14,841 nucleotides of DNA from Gammaproteobacteria bacterium. Lineage in GTDB: Bacteria; Pseudomonadota; Gammaproteobacteria; SZUA-229. The stretch covers positions 1 through 14,841 of the forward strand of contig JALTRC010000026.1 in NCBI GenBank assembly GCA_026998145.1, read 5' to 3'. The notes beneath the pieces were generated by a model, which was not told the DNA's origin, searched no databases, and was given only the letters and a program-made list of their open reading frames with translations. Positions 7,096 through 13,513 of the stretch are shown here, piece after piece. Both the position numbers and the translations under genes were made by a program. Numbering within the stretch: position 1 is the first letter of the stretch; the number at the start of each line of letters is the position of its first letter.

Positions 7096-7182
7096 TGGTA
7101 CCAGAGGCCGGACTTGAACCGGCACGCTATTGCTAGCATCGGATTTTGAATCCGACGTGTCTACCAATTCCACCACTCTGGC
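7096..7182 (-). tRNA. tRNA-Leu (anticodon CAA)
   Basis: An 87-nt class II tRNA that decodes UUG. The acceptor stem GCCAGAG/CTCTGGT closes with a G-U pair at 1-72, as I recall for E. coli leuZ. The D-arm contains GGTAGAC. The anticodon stem TCGGA/TCCGA encloses the loop TTCAAAA, giving anticodon CAA. A long variable arm pairs through CTAGCAATAG, and the T-arm is GCCGG-TTCAAGT-CCGGC. Discriminator A73 and an encoded CCA end complete it. It lies between yciI and brnTA on the same strand as both. Confidence 0.97.
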
Positions 7183-7221
7183 ATTTAAGGCAGGTTTCGG
7201 CTGTGTGACAACCGAGCGGCT

Positions 7222-7249
7222 ATTCTAATGATTTTAGGCGGCAGGGCAA
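7222..7249 (-). promoter_or_regulatory. Probable tRNA-Leu promoter
   Basis: On the minus strand TTGCCC (7244-7249), a 16-bp spacer and TAGAAT (7222-7227) lie about 40 bp ahead of the tRNA 5' end. The bases after the -10 box are GC-rich (AGCCGCTCGG), a discriminator typical of stringently controlled stable-RNA promoters. Confidence 0.5.
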
Positions 7250-7263
7250 GCTAAAGTTTAGCT
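7249..7263. repeat. Perfect 15-bp palindrome between yciI and tRNA-Leu
   Basis: AGCTAAA-G-TTTAGCT is symmetric about base 7256. It abuts the -35 box of the proposed tRNA promoter and lies 38 bp past the yciI stop. As RNA it would form a short AT-rich hairpin with no T-run, so it is a weak terminator at best; a protein-binding site is possible. Confidence 0.4.
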
Positions 7264-7300
7264 CTGCTGTTATCTGTTTTATCAGAATGATGCGGGCATA

Positions 7301-7603
7301 TTAAGCCGGAAATACTTTTTTAAAAGGCTTAACGGTGACTTTTTCATAAACCCCGGCGCTGATATAAGGGTCATTATCTGCCCAGCTTTGCGCATCTTCC
7401 AGACTATTGAATTCCGCCACTACCAGGCTACCGCTAAAGCCTGCATCGCCGGGGTCATTGGCATCTATGGCCGGGTGAGGGCCGGCGATGATTAAGCGGC
7501 CTTCATTCTGTAATGTTTGCAGACGGGCCAGGTGATCGGGGCGGGCATTGAGGCGATTTTGTAATGTACCGGGCTTATCTTCGGCAATAATGGCGTACAG
7601 CAT
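7301..7603 (-). CDS. yciI: YciI family protein
   Basis: A 100-aa protein of the small YciI family, which has a ferredoxin-like fold related to dimeric alpha/beta-barrel proteins. Visible family features are the N-terminal MLYAIIAEDKPGTLQNRL, the ARPDHLARLQTL helix, GRLIIAGPHP with its conserved histidine (about 35-44), and the VVAEFNSLEDAQSWADNDPY block (about 61-80). The biochemical role is not settled for most members. Its ATG directly follows the yciB TAA with no gap, so the two are almost certainly translated from one message. The yciB-yciI pairing is common in gammaproteobacteria. Soluble, with no signal peptide. Confidence 0.93.
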   Translation of the reverse strand: MLYAIIAEDKPGTLQNRLNARPDHLARLQTLQNEGRLIIAGPHPAIDANDPGDAGFSGSLVVAEFNSLEDAQSWADNDPYISAGVYEKVTVKPFKKVFPA

Positions 7604-8248
7604 TTATGAATTCTCTTCAGGGTCGGGGCTTTCATCTTTCATATAGCGGCTCAGGTAAATGCCCTGGGCAATAACGAATACAAAGGTCAGGCCCATCAGA
7701 CCAAACAGTTTGAAGTTGACCCAATTATCCATGCGGGTTTTTTCATCCAGATCGGTGGCGTAATAAAAAGCCACATATAAATTGGCCAGGCCGCTGAATA
7801 TAAAGAAGATCACCCAGGATAGATTCAGCCGTTTCCAGATCAGCTCCGGCAGGCAGATCTGCCCGCCCATCATGCGCTGCACCAGGCTTTTTTCGCCAAC
7901 ATACTGGCTGCCCAGAAAAGCCCCGGCAAATATCCAGTTCAGCAGGGTGGGTTTCCACTGGATAAAGGCCGGATTGCCAAAGGCGATGGTGATGCCGCCC
8001 ATTACCGAGATCAGCACTAATGAAATAATGTGCATTTTTTCAAAACGGCGGTTTTTCAGCCAGTAAAGAGATACCTGTATAAAGCTGGCGATAATGGCAA
8101 TGGAGGTAGCGAGTATGGTGGCAACAATCACCTGTGACTGGCTAAGGTCGATAATATCGCCAACCGGGAAGTGGTTTATTATGGCGTCCGCCTGATGATA
8201 ACTGACAAAAAACAGTATCACCGGGAACAAATCAAAAATCATTTTCAT
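7604..8248 (-). CDS. yciB: YciB / IspZ inner-membrane septation-related protein
   Basis: A polytopic inner-membrane protein of the YciB (formerly IspZ) family, linked to septation and cell-envelope assembly in enterics. It opens with the family signature MKMIFDLFPVILFF and shows about six hydrophobic segments, near residues 4-17, 40-63, 71-90, 101-117, 143-163 and 180-200. FLGSQYVGEKSLVQRMMGGQ (about 111-130) and the NLSWVIFF block are strongly conserved. At 214 aa it is longer than E. coli YciB (179 aa), partly from a longer interior and a charged C-terminal tail. There is no good Shine-Dalgarno site before the ATG at 8248, but no alternative upstream start exists in frame. Its stop codon abuts the yciI start. 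Confidence 0.94.
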   Translation of the reverse strand: MKMIFDLFPVILFFVSYHQADAIINHFPVGDIIDLSQSQVIVATILATSIAIIASFIQVSLYWLKNRRFEKMHIISLVLISVMGGITIAFGNPAFIQWKPTLLNWIFAGAFLGSQYVGEKSLVQRMMGGQICLPELIWKRLNLSWVIFFIFSGLANLYVAFYYATDLDEKTRMDNWVNFKLFGLMGLTFVFVIAQGIYLSRYMKDESPDPEENS

Positions 8249-8286
8249 AGGGGTATTGCAGTGTCCTGAGTGTATTTCAACATGAA

Positions 8287-8292
8287 ATTATA
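8287..8292 (-). promoter_or_regulatory. -10 box of the yciB promoter
   Basis: The minus strand reads a perfect TATAAT here, about 38 bp ahead of the yciB ATG, giving a leader of about 30 nt. The -35 region is weak (around GCTGTC at 17 bp). Confidence 0.5.
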
Positions 8293-8296
8293 CATG

Positions 8297-8321
8297 GCTG
8301 TTTTAAGAAGACAGCTTTTTT
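8297..8321 (+). terminator. Hairpin plus T-run upstream of yciO (terminator or attenuator candidate)
   Basis: GCTGTTTT-AAG-AAGACAGC forms an 8-bp stem (one G-U pair) with a 3-nt loop, followed at once by TTTTTT on the plus strand. That is the form of an intrinsic terminator, yet no plus-strand gene ends here: yciB faces away and yciO begins 62 bp downstream. It may shield yciO from upstream transcription or act as an attenuator in a long yciO leader. Confidence 0.45.
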
Positions 8322-8382
8322 CTGCGGAAGTTTAGCGCTTTGGCTTTTACCCGCCGCCGCTTTGCTTCACAATAGCGCCCCT

Positions 8383-9003
8383 ATGAGCCAGTTTTTTGAA
8401 ATACATCCCAGCCATCCCCAGCAGCGTCTGATTTATCAGGCGGTGGAAATCATCCGTGACGGCGGTCTGGTGGTTTATCCCACCGACTCCAGCTATGCGG
8501 TGGGCTGCCATATTGGGGATAAGTCCGCCATGGAGCGCCTGCGCCGCCTGCGACAGGTGGATGACAAGCATAACTTTACTCTGGTGTGCAGTGATCTGTC
8601 GGAGATTGCCACCTATGCCAAGGTGGATAATTCAGACTATCGTCTGCTCAAGTCTCTGACCCCCGGCCCCTATACGTTTTTGCTCAAGGCTACCCATGAA
8701 GTGCCGCGCCGGCTAATGCATCCCAAACGGCGCATTATCGGCATTCGCGTGGTGGATAATCCCATTGTGCGGGCACTGCTGGACGAGCTGGGGCAGCCGA
8801 TTATGAGTTCCACCCTGATTATGCCGGGTCAGGATATGCCGGAAACCGATCCCTATGAAATTCGTCAGTTGCTGGAGCATCAGGTGGATCTGGTGATTGA
8901 CGGGGGCTATTGCGGCTTTGAGCCGACCACGGTGATTAATATGGTGGAAAAGCCGCCAGTGATTGTGCGCCAGGGCAAGGGCGTGGACCACGGGCTGGAT
9001 TAG
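8383..9003 (+). CDS. yciO: YciO family protein (Sua5/YrdC/YciO, threonylcarbamoyl-AMP synthase-like)
   Basis: A 206-aa protein of the YrdC/Sua5/YciO superfamily. The closest relative is E. coli YciO, which also begins MSQFF; that match fixes the start at 8383, since no strong Shine-Dalgarno is visible and a TTG at 8362 would add seven residues. Conserved blocks include IHPSHPQQRLIYQAVEIIRD, VVYPTDSSYAVGC, HNFTLVCSDLSE, SLTPGPYTFLLKAT and the GIRV block. YrdC/Sua5 make threonylcarbamoyl-AMP for tRNA t6A37; YciO has the same fold, but its role in t6A is weaker or disputed, so YciO is the safer name. It is divergent from yciB by 134 bp and is the first gene of the tight operon leading to scpB. 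Confidence 0.94.
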   Translation: MSQFFEIHPSHPQQRLIYQAVEIIRDGGLVVYPTDSSYAVGCHIGDKSAMERLRRLRQVDDKHNFTLVCSDLSEIATYAKVDNSDYRLLKSLTPGPYTFLLKATHEVPRRLMHPKRRIIGIRVVDNPIVRALLDELGQPIMSSTLIMPGQDMPETDPYEIRQLLEHQVDLVIDGGYCGFEPTTVINMVEKPPVIVRQGKGVDHGLD

Positions 9004-9006
9004 GCG

Positions 9007-9642
9007 ATGAACGATATTCTCATTGCCGCCATTCCCATTTTGCTGGCGGTCAGCCTCCATGAAACCGCCCATGGACTGGTGGCTTACTGGCTGGGGGATG
9101 ATACGGCCAAATCACTGGGGCGCCTGACCGCTAATCCCCTTAAACATATCGACCCGGTAGGCACTGTGCTGGTGCCGATTGTTATGGTGATATTGCTGGG
9201 ATTTCCGTTTGGCTGGGCTAAACCGGTGCCGGTCAATCCATCCCGCTTTGCAAACCCCTTAAAAGATATGGCACTGGTGGCGCTGGCCGGGCCGGCGGCA
9301 AACTTTTTGATGGCGATTTTCTGGGCCTTATTAATGACGGCCAGTGTGCATTTGCTGGCAGGCGGGGCGCTTAGAACCCTGCTGATTGCCATGTCCGGCT
9401 GGGGCGTGGGCATTAATCTGGTGCTGCTGGTATTAAACCTGTTACCCCTGCCGCCGCTGGATGGAGGGCGCATTATTACCGGCGTTATGCCTTTACGGGC
9501 GGCCCATTATTTTATTCGCTTTGAAAGAATTGGAATCTTATTGGTGATTTTGCTGCTTGCCAGCGGATTTCTGGGTAAAATACTGCACCCTATGGTTCAA
9601 TCATTACAACAACAGTTTTATCTCTTTTTTGGCATTGCCTAA
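9007..9642 (+). CDS. Site-2 protease-like M50 family membrane metallopeptidase
   Basis: A 211-aa multipass membrane zinc peptidase of the compact M50B type (YwhC/FpvI-like). HETAH (18-22) supplies two zinc histidines and the catalytic glutamate inside the first transmembrane helix, and NLLPLPPLDGGR (144-155) supplies the third ligand, D152. Hydrophobic segments cover roughly 3-27, 52-69, 86-114, 120-146 and 170-190. There is no PDZ or CBS domain, unlike RseP or SpoIVFB. The substrate is unknown; members cleave within membranes, but this group is often housekeeping-linked through its place beside trpS and scpAB. The ATG lies 3 bp after the yciO stop, and trpS follows after 9 bp, so it is probably co-transcribed with both. 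Confidence 0.93.
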   Translation: MNDILIAAIPILLAVSLHETAHGLVAYWLGDDTAKSLGRLTANPLKHIDPVGTVLVPIVMVILLGFPFGWAKPVPVNPSRFANPLKDMALVALAGPAANFLMAIFWALLMTASVHLLAGGALRTLLIAMSGWGVGINLVLLVLNLLPLPPLDGGRIITGVMPLRAAHYFIRFERIGILLVILLLASGFLGKILHPMVQSLQQQFYLFFGIA

Positions 9643-9645
9643 GGA
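9641..9645 (+). promoter_or_regulatory. Ribosome-binding site fixing the TTG start of trpS
   Basis: AAGGA lies 6 bp before TTG at 9652, and there is no ATG or GTG nearby in frame. The site overlaps the stop codon of the preceding gene (TAA at 9640-9642), suggesting translational coupling. The rare start codon may hold synthetase output down. Confidence 0.6.
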
Positions 9646-9651
9646 AATATT

Positions 9652-10869
9652 TTGAGTTCTGTACCTGCGCAACATCAACGGGTTCTGTCGGGTATGCGCC
9701 CCACAGGTTTACTGCATTTAGGCCATTACCATGGCGTATTGAAAAACTGGGTAAATCTACAGCATGAGTTTGAGTGCTTCTTTTTTGTGGCCGACTGGCA
9801 TGCCTTAACCACCCATTATGAAGACCCTCGCATTATCGGTGAAAGCACCCAGGATATGGTGATCGACTGGCTGGCAGCGGGCGTTAGCCCCGGTGCTGCG
9901 AAGATTTTTGTGCAGTCACGGGTACCGGAACATGCAGAATTGCATTTACTGTTATCCATGATTACGCCTCTGGGCTGGCTGGAGCGGGTGCCTACCTATA
10001 AGGATCAGCAGGCTGAATTAAAGGAAAAGGATCTGGCCACCTACGGCTTTTTAGGTTACCCCCTGCTGCAATCGGCGGATATTCTGGTGTACAAGGCCGG
10101 TCAGGTGCCCGTAGGTGAGGATCAGGTAGCCCACGTGGAGCTGACCCGGGAAGTGGCCCGGCGCTTTAATCATATTTATGGCCGTGAGCCGGGCTTTGAA
10201 GAAAAGGCGGAAGCGGCGATTGCCAAAATGGGTAAGAAAAACGCCAAGTTATACCGTGATCTGCGCCGCCGCTATACGGAGCAGGGCGACGGTCAGGCGC
10301 TGGATGTGGCCCAGGCTTTGCTGGAATCCCAGCAGAATATATCCCTGGGGGACAGGGAGCGTTTATTCGGTTATCTGGAAGGCTCTGGCAAAATCATCCT
10401 GCCCGAGCCACAGGCGCTGCTGACACCGGCTTCCAAAATGCCGGGTCTGGATGGACGTAAAATGTCCAAGTCCTATCGCAATACCATCTCATTGCGGGAA
10501 GATCCCGATGAAGTGGCCAAAAAGCTGCGTACCATGCCCACGGATACTAACCGGGTCAGGCGCACGGATCCGGGTGATCCGGCCCGCTGCCCGGTATGGC
10601 AGCTCCATGAGGTGTATTCGGATGACAGCACCAAAGAATGGGTGCAGCAGGGCTGTAAATCGGCGGGCATAGGCTGTGTGGATTGCAAACAGCCGGTGAT
10701 TGATGCGGTAGTGGCTGAGCTAAAGCCGATTCGCGAGCGAGCCAGAGAATATACGGAGGATCCTTCGGCGGTTAAGGCGATTATTGATGAAGGCTGTGAA
10801 GCAGCGCGGGATGTGGCCAAGGATACCCTTGAAGAAGTGCGCAAGGCCATGGGGCTGAGTCAACGCTAA
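9652..10869 (+). CDS. trpS: Tryptophanyl-tRNA synthetase, long form with a four-cysteine motif
   Basis: Charges tRNA-Trp with tryptophan; class I synthetase. The HIGH-type motif HLGHY is at 22-26 and KMSKS at 270-274. At 405 aa it exceeds the classical form of about 334 aa; much of the excess is an insert at about 184-244, before the KMSKS region, as in Pseudomonas-type TrpS. In the C-terminal anticodon-binding part four cysteines (313, 335, 342, 345) make C-x21-C-x6-C-x2-C, very close to the C-x22-C-x6-C-x2-C that binds [4Fe-4S] in Thermotoga maritima TrpRS, including a local GCVDCK match. Translation starts at TTG with AAGGA upstream. It sits 9 bp after the site-2 protease, and its stop overlaps the scpA start by one base (TAATG). 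Confidence 0.97.
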   Translation: MSSVPAQHQRVLSGMRPTGLLHLGHYHGVLKNWVNLQHEFECFFFVADWHALTTHYEDPRIIGESTQDMVIDWLAAGVSPGAAKIFVQSRVPEHAELHLLLSMITPLGWLERVPTYKDQQAELKEKDLATYGFLGYPLLQSADILVYKAGQVPVGEDQVAHVELTREVARRFNHIYGREPGFEEKAEAAIAKMGKKNAKLYRDLRRRYTEQGDGQALDVAQALLESQQNISLGDRERLFGYLEGSGKIILPEPQALLTPASKMPGLDGRKMSKSYRNTISLREDPDEVAKKLRTMPTDTNRVRRTDPGDPARCPVWQLHEVYSDDSTKEWVQQGCKSAGIGCVDCKQPVIDAVVAELKPIRERAREYTEDPSAVKAIIDEGCEAARDVAKDTLEEVRKAMGLSQR

Positions 10870-11738
10870 TGACAGATGAAGTCGACAATAGATCACCCGC
10901 AGCAGAAGCGGAAAATCTGGCCGAGCAGCCAGTGCCCCAGCAGCAGGTAGAAATGCCCTTTGCGGTAGTGCAGGGCGAGCCGCTGACGGTTCTGCCGGAG
11001 GATCTGTATATTCCGCCGGATGCGCTGGAAGTGATTCTGGAGGCCTTTGAGGGGCCGCTGGATTTACTGCTGTATCTGATTAAACGGCAGAATATGGATA
11101 TTCTTGATATTCCCATTGCCCGCATCACCAAACAATATATGCAGTACATCGAGATGATGGGCGAAATGCGCTTTGAGCTGGCGGCGGAATATCTGGTAAT
11201 GGCCGCCATGCTGGCGGAGATTAAATCCCGCATGCTGCTGCCGCGGCCGGAATCGGCAGAAGAGGAAGATGATCCGCGGGCTGAATTAATTCGCCGTCTG
11301 CAGGAATACGAGCGCTTTAAGCAGGCCGCAGAAGATATTAATGAAATCCCCCGTATGGAGCGGGATATTTATCTCACCTCGGTTGATCTGCCTGAGCTGG
11401 AGAAAACCCGGCCCGAGCCGGAAGTGGATTTACGGGAGCTGTTGCTGGCTTTTCAGGATGTATTAAAGCGAGCCGATATGTACACCCATCACCAGATCAA
11501 GCGGGAAACCCTGTCGATTCGGGAACGTATGAGCAATATTTTATCGAGCTTAAGCTGTGATGCCTTTACGGAATTTAGCAGCCTGTTTGTGGTGAAAGAC
11601 GGTCGCCGGGGTGTGGTGGTGACCTTTATGGCGATTCTGGAGCTGATGAAAGAATCCATGATTGATCTGGTGCAGGCGGAATCCTTTGCCCCTATTTATA
11701 TCAAGGCTGCGGCAGCAGCTGAAACCGATGCGGAATAA
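10869..11738 (+). CDS. scpA: Segregation and condensation protein A (kleisin)
   Basis: The kleisin subunit of the SMC-ScpAB condensin, which bridges SMC heads and helps organise and segregate the chromosome. The family core begins LEAFEGPLDLLLYLIKRQNM (about residues 57-76), followed by DIPIARITKQYMQYI and AAEYLVMAAMLAEIKSRMLL, the N-terminal SMC-neck-binding region. The C-terminal winged-helix part runs through SLFVVKDGRRGVVVTFMAILELMK (about 235-258). At 289 aa it carries a nonconserved N-terminal extension of about 50 residues rich in Glu, Ala and Pro. The start overlaps the trpS stop by one base, implying coupling, and scpB follows after 2 bp. No smc gene is in the window. Confidence 0.96.
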   Translation: MTDEVDNRSPAAEAENLAEQPVPQQQVEMPFAVVQGEPLTVLPEDLYIPPDALEVILEAFEGPLDLLLYLIKRQNMDILDIPIARITKQYMQYIEMMGEMRFELAAEYLVMAAMLAEIKSRMLLPRPESAEEEDDPRAELIRRLQEYERFKQAAEDINEIPRMERDIYLTSVDLPELEKTRPEPEVDLRELLLAFQDVLKRADMYTHHQIKRETLSIRERMSNILSSLSCDAFTEFSSLFVVKDGRRGVVVTFMAILELMKESMIDLVQAESFAPIYIKAAAAAETDAE

Positions 11739-11740
11739 CC

Positions 11741-12469
11741 ATGCAGCAGCAAACCCTTAAAACCCTTCTTGAATCCATTCTGTTTTCGGCCGATAAGCCG
11801 CTGGATGTGCAGCATCTGGACAAATTATTTGAGCAGGATGAAGACCGCCCCAGCAAGGATGAAATCCGCCAGGCATTACAGGCACTACAGGAGGATTATG
11901 CGGGCAGGGGCGTTGAGCTGAAAGAAGTGGCCAGCGGCTACCGTATGCAGGTGGTGGAAAGCAGTGCTCCCTGGGTGGCGCGTCTGTGGGAAGAAAAGCC
12001 GCCGCGCTACTCCCGGGCTCTGCTGGAAACTCTGGTGCTGATTGCCTACCGTCAGCCCATTACCCGCGGCGAGATAGAAGAAATTCGCGGCGTTAGCGTC
12101 AGCAGCCATATCATCAAGACCCTGCAGGAGCGGGAGTGGATTCGGGTGCTGGGCCATAAGGATGTGCCGGGCAAACCGGCCATGTATGGTACCAGCCGGG
12201 AGTTTCTGGATTACTTTAACCTCAAGTCTCTGGATGAATTGCCCCCCTTATCTGAAATCAAGGATCTGGATAACATTCACCCGGAGCTGGCACTGGGTGA
12301 TGAGCATATTCCCCGGCAAATGGCACCATCTGCTGATGTTGCCGCTCGGCAGATGCATTCGATGCTGGCCTCTCACCAGATCAAAAAAACACAGAGTCCC
12401 GCACAGGCTGAAGCGACCGACGATCAGAAGGCTGCTCCCGTACAGGCTGAAAAGCCCCAGGAAGCTTGA
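11741..12469 (+). CDS. scpB: Segregation and condensation protein B
   Basis: A winged-helix dimer that partners ScpA in SMC-ScpAB. Family features are the N-terminal LLESILFSADKPLD (9-22), ELKEVASGYRMQV, and the core ALLETLVLIAYRQPITRGEIEEIRGV (about 93-118), followed by RVLGHKDVPGKPAMYGTS. The last 50 or so residues are a low-complexity Gln/Ala/Lys-rich tail, common in proteobacterial ScpB. It begins 2 bp after scpA. In many gammaproteobacteria rluB comes next; here two unrelated small genes follow. No terminator was identified after its stop, so readthrough into the next gene is possible. Confidence 0.96.
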   Translation: MQQQTLKTLLESILFSADKPLDVQHLDKLFEQDEDRPSKDEIRQALQALQEDYAGRGVELKEVASGYRMQVVESSAPWVARLWEEKPPRYSRALLETLVLIAYRQPITRGEIEEIRGVSVSSHIIKTLQEREWIRVLGHKDVPGKPAMYGTSREFLDYFNLKSLDELPPLSEIKDLDNIHPELALGDEHIPRQMAPSADVAARQMHSMLASHQIKKTQSPAQAEATDDQKAAPVQAEKPQEA

Positions 12470-12528
12470 AAAAACGGCCTTTTTATGGTAAAAGTCAGCT
12501 AACTCAGTAACAAAAGGGGGCCGAGCAG

Positions 12529-12768
12529 ATGGGCGCCTTATCCGTACAAAGCAGTGCACTTCAGGGAATTCAGCGGGGCCTTGATGGTATCCGCAAAAAC
12601 GCTTCTGAAATTGCCAGCTCCGAACAGTTGAATCAAACCGGCCAGGACACCAGCCTTGAATCATCGTTAGTGGGTTTAAAGCAGAACCAGGTGCAGGTTC
12701 AGGCTTCCGCCAAGGTTGTATCCGCACTTGATGAAGTGCTGGGGTCGATTATTAACACCACTGCCTGA
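12529..12768 (+). CDS. Small protein resembling the fused ends of a flagellar rod/hook protein
   Basis: A 79-aa protein. Residues 4-31 (SVQSSALQGIQRGLDGIRKN, then ASEIASS) look like the N-terminal helix of FlgB/C/E/F/G, where the family has xxALxGIxxxxxxIxxNAxNIAN. Residues 47-76 (LVGLKQNQVQVQASAKVVSA, then LDEVLGSIIN) look like the C-terminal helix (typically AQxxYxANAKVI...DEMLGTLI). The central domain of a real rod or hook protein is absent, leaving only the two coiled-coil ends joined by a Gln/Ser-rich linker. Similar short proteins occur in gammaproteobacteria and are sometimes mislabelled as PQQ biosynthesis or flagellar proteins; that is from memory. A strong GGGGG Shine-Dalgarno site lies 8 bp upstream. 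It follows scpB by 59 bp and precedes the metallopeptidase by 41 bp. Function unknown. Confidence 0.75.
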   Translation: MGALSVQSSALQGIQRGLDGIRKNASEIASSEQLNQTGQDTSLESSLVGLKQNQVQVQASAKVVSALDEVLGSIINTTA

Positions 12769-12809
12769 TGGCTCTGTCCTGTTGATGGCCTGATTGTGAG
12801 GCTGAATCA

Positions 12810-13505
12810 ATGGAAATAACGGCACAAACACCCAATCCCCCTTCTTTCTCCACCCAGCCCGCAAGGCGGGTGGATACGTCTCATCGATCCTCGCCTGCCA
12901 GTCAGCAGGATGGGGACAAAGCCAAACAGGCTGAAAAAGAACAGCAGCAACAGGATCAAAAAATTCTCCAGCAACTGCGCTCCCGTGATCGGGAAGTGCG
13001 TGCCCATGAAGCTGCCCATGTGGCCGCCGCTGGGCAATATGTAAGCTCCGGCCCCAGCTATACCTATCAGCGAGGCCCGGATGGTAATACTTATGCGATT
13101 GGCGGCGAAGTCCGGCTGGATACTTCCCAGGAAGCGGATCCGAAAAAGCAGCTGGATAAATCCGAAACGGTTCGCCGTGCGGCTCTGGCACCGGCTCAGC
13201 CTTCACCCCAGGATTTTAGCGTAGCCGCCAATGCAACCCGCAGTGCGGCTCAGGCGCGTCTTGAAATAGCGATTCAGCGGCGAGATGAAGCCGAAGCCCA
13301 GCAAAAAGAATTGGAATCGGCCAATGAATCGGGAGAAACGCTGGAGGCTCGATCCAGTGAAACAGAACAGCAAAATGAGCAGGCGGAGGCAGTCGATCAG
13401 ACTAGTGCCAACACGCCGCCAGCCAGTAATACAGGTAATCGTGTGGCGAGTGTGTATAGCCAGCCCAGTCGTCCGGCAGGTGCTGATTTTAGCCAGTTTG
13501 TATAA
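12810..13505 (+). CDS. Putative metallopeptidase, SprA-related (HEAAH) family
   Basis: A 231-aa protein with a single conserved core at about 58-150: LRSRDREVRAHEAAHVAAAG carries the zinc motif HEAAH (66-70), followed by YVSSGPSYTYQRGPDGNTYA and IGGEVRLDTS, in which E100 is a candidate third ligand. This matches the SprA-related family that NCBI names 'putative metalloprotease CJM1_0395 family'. Flanking parts are low-complexity and Gln/Glu-rich: about 28-57 and 150-195 look helical or coiled coil. No signal peptide or transmembrane segment is visible, so it is probably cytosolic. Peptidase activity is inferred only from the HExxH motif. GAGG 8 bp upstream supports the ATG at 12810. It is probably co-transcribed with the small rod-like gene and converges on the phosphopantetheinyl transferase with an 8-bp gap. 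Confidence 0.82.
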   Translation: MEITAQTPNPPSFSTQPARRVDTSHRSSPASQQDGDKAKQAEKEQQQQDQKILQQLRSRDREVRAHEAAHVAAAGQYVSSGPSYTYQRGPDGNTYAIGGEVRLDTSQEADPKKQLDKSETVRRAALAPAQPSPQDFSVAANATRSAAQARLEIAIQRRDEAEAQQKELESANESGETLEARSSETEQQNEQAEAVDQTSANTPPASNTGNRVASVYSQPSRPAGADFSQFV

Positions 13506-13513
13506 AGCGCTTG

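Noticed and set aside
8362..8382. TTG start for yciO at 8362
   Set aside because: E. coli YciO also begins MSQFF, matching the ATG at 8383, and there is no ribosome-binding site for the TTG.
8249..8382. Remnant of a PHP-domain gene (yciV/rnm) often found next to yciO
   Set aside because: Only 134 bp with no coding pattern; the gene is simply not here.
10781..11233. Long open frame antisense to trpS/scpA (also at 10473-10850 and 8713-9072)
   Set aside because: Composition is Ser/Arg/Ile-rich without domain features, and the frame lies opposite well conserved genes; these are shadow frames.
12470..12490. Intrinsic terminator after scpB at AAAAAACGGCCTTTTT
   Set aside because: The only pairing is A-T with a GGCC core and no GC stem; too weak to call.
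12248..13206. Two overlapping minus-strand open frames opposite scpB, the rod-like gene and the metallopeptidase
   Set aside because: No recognisable motifs; the plus-strand genes have Shine-Dalgarno sites and conserved motifs that explain the region.
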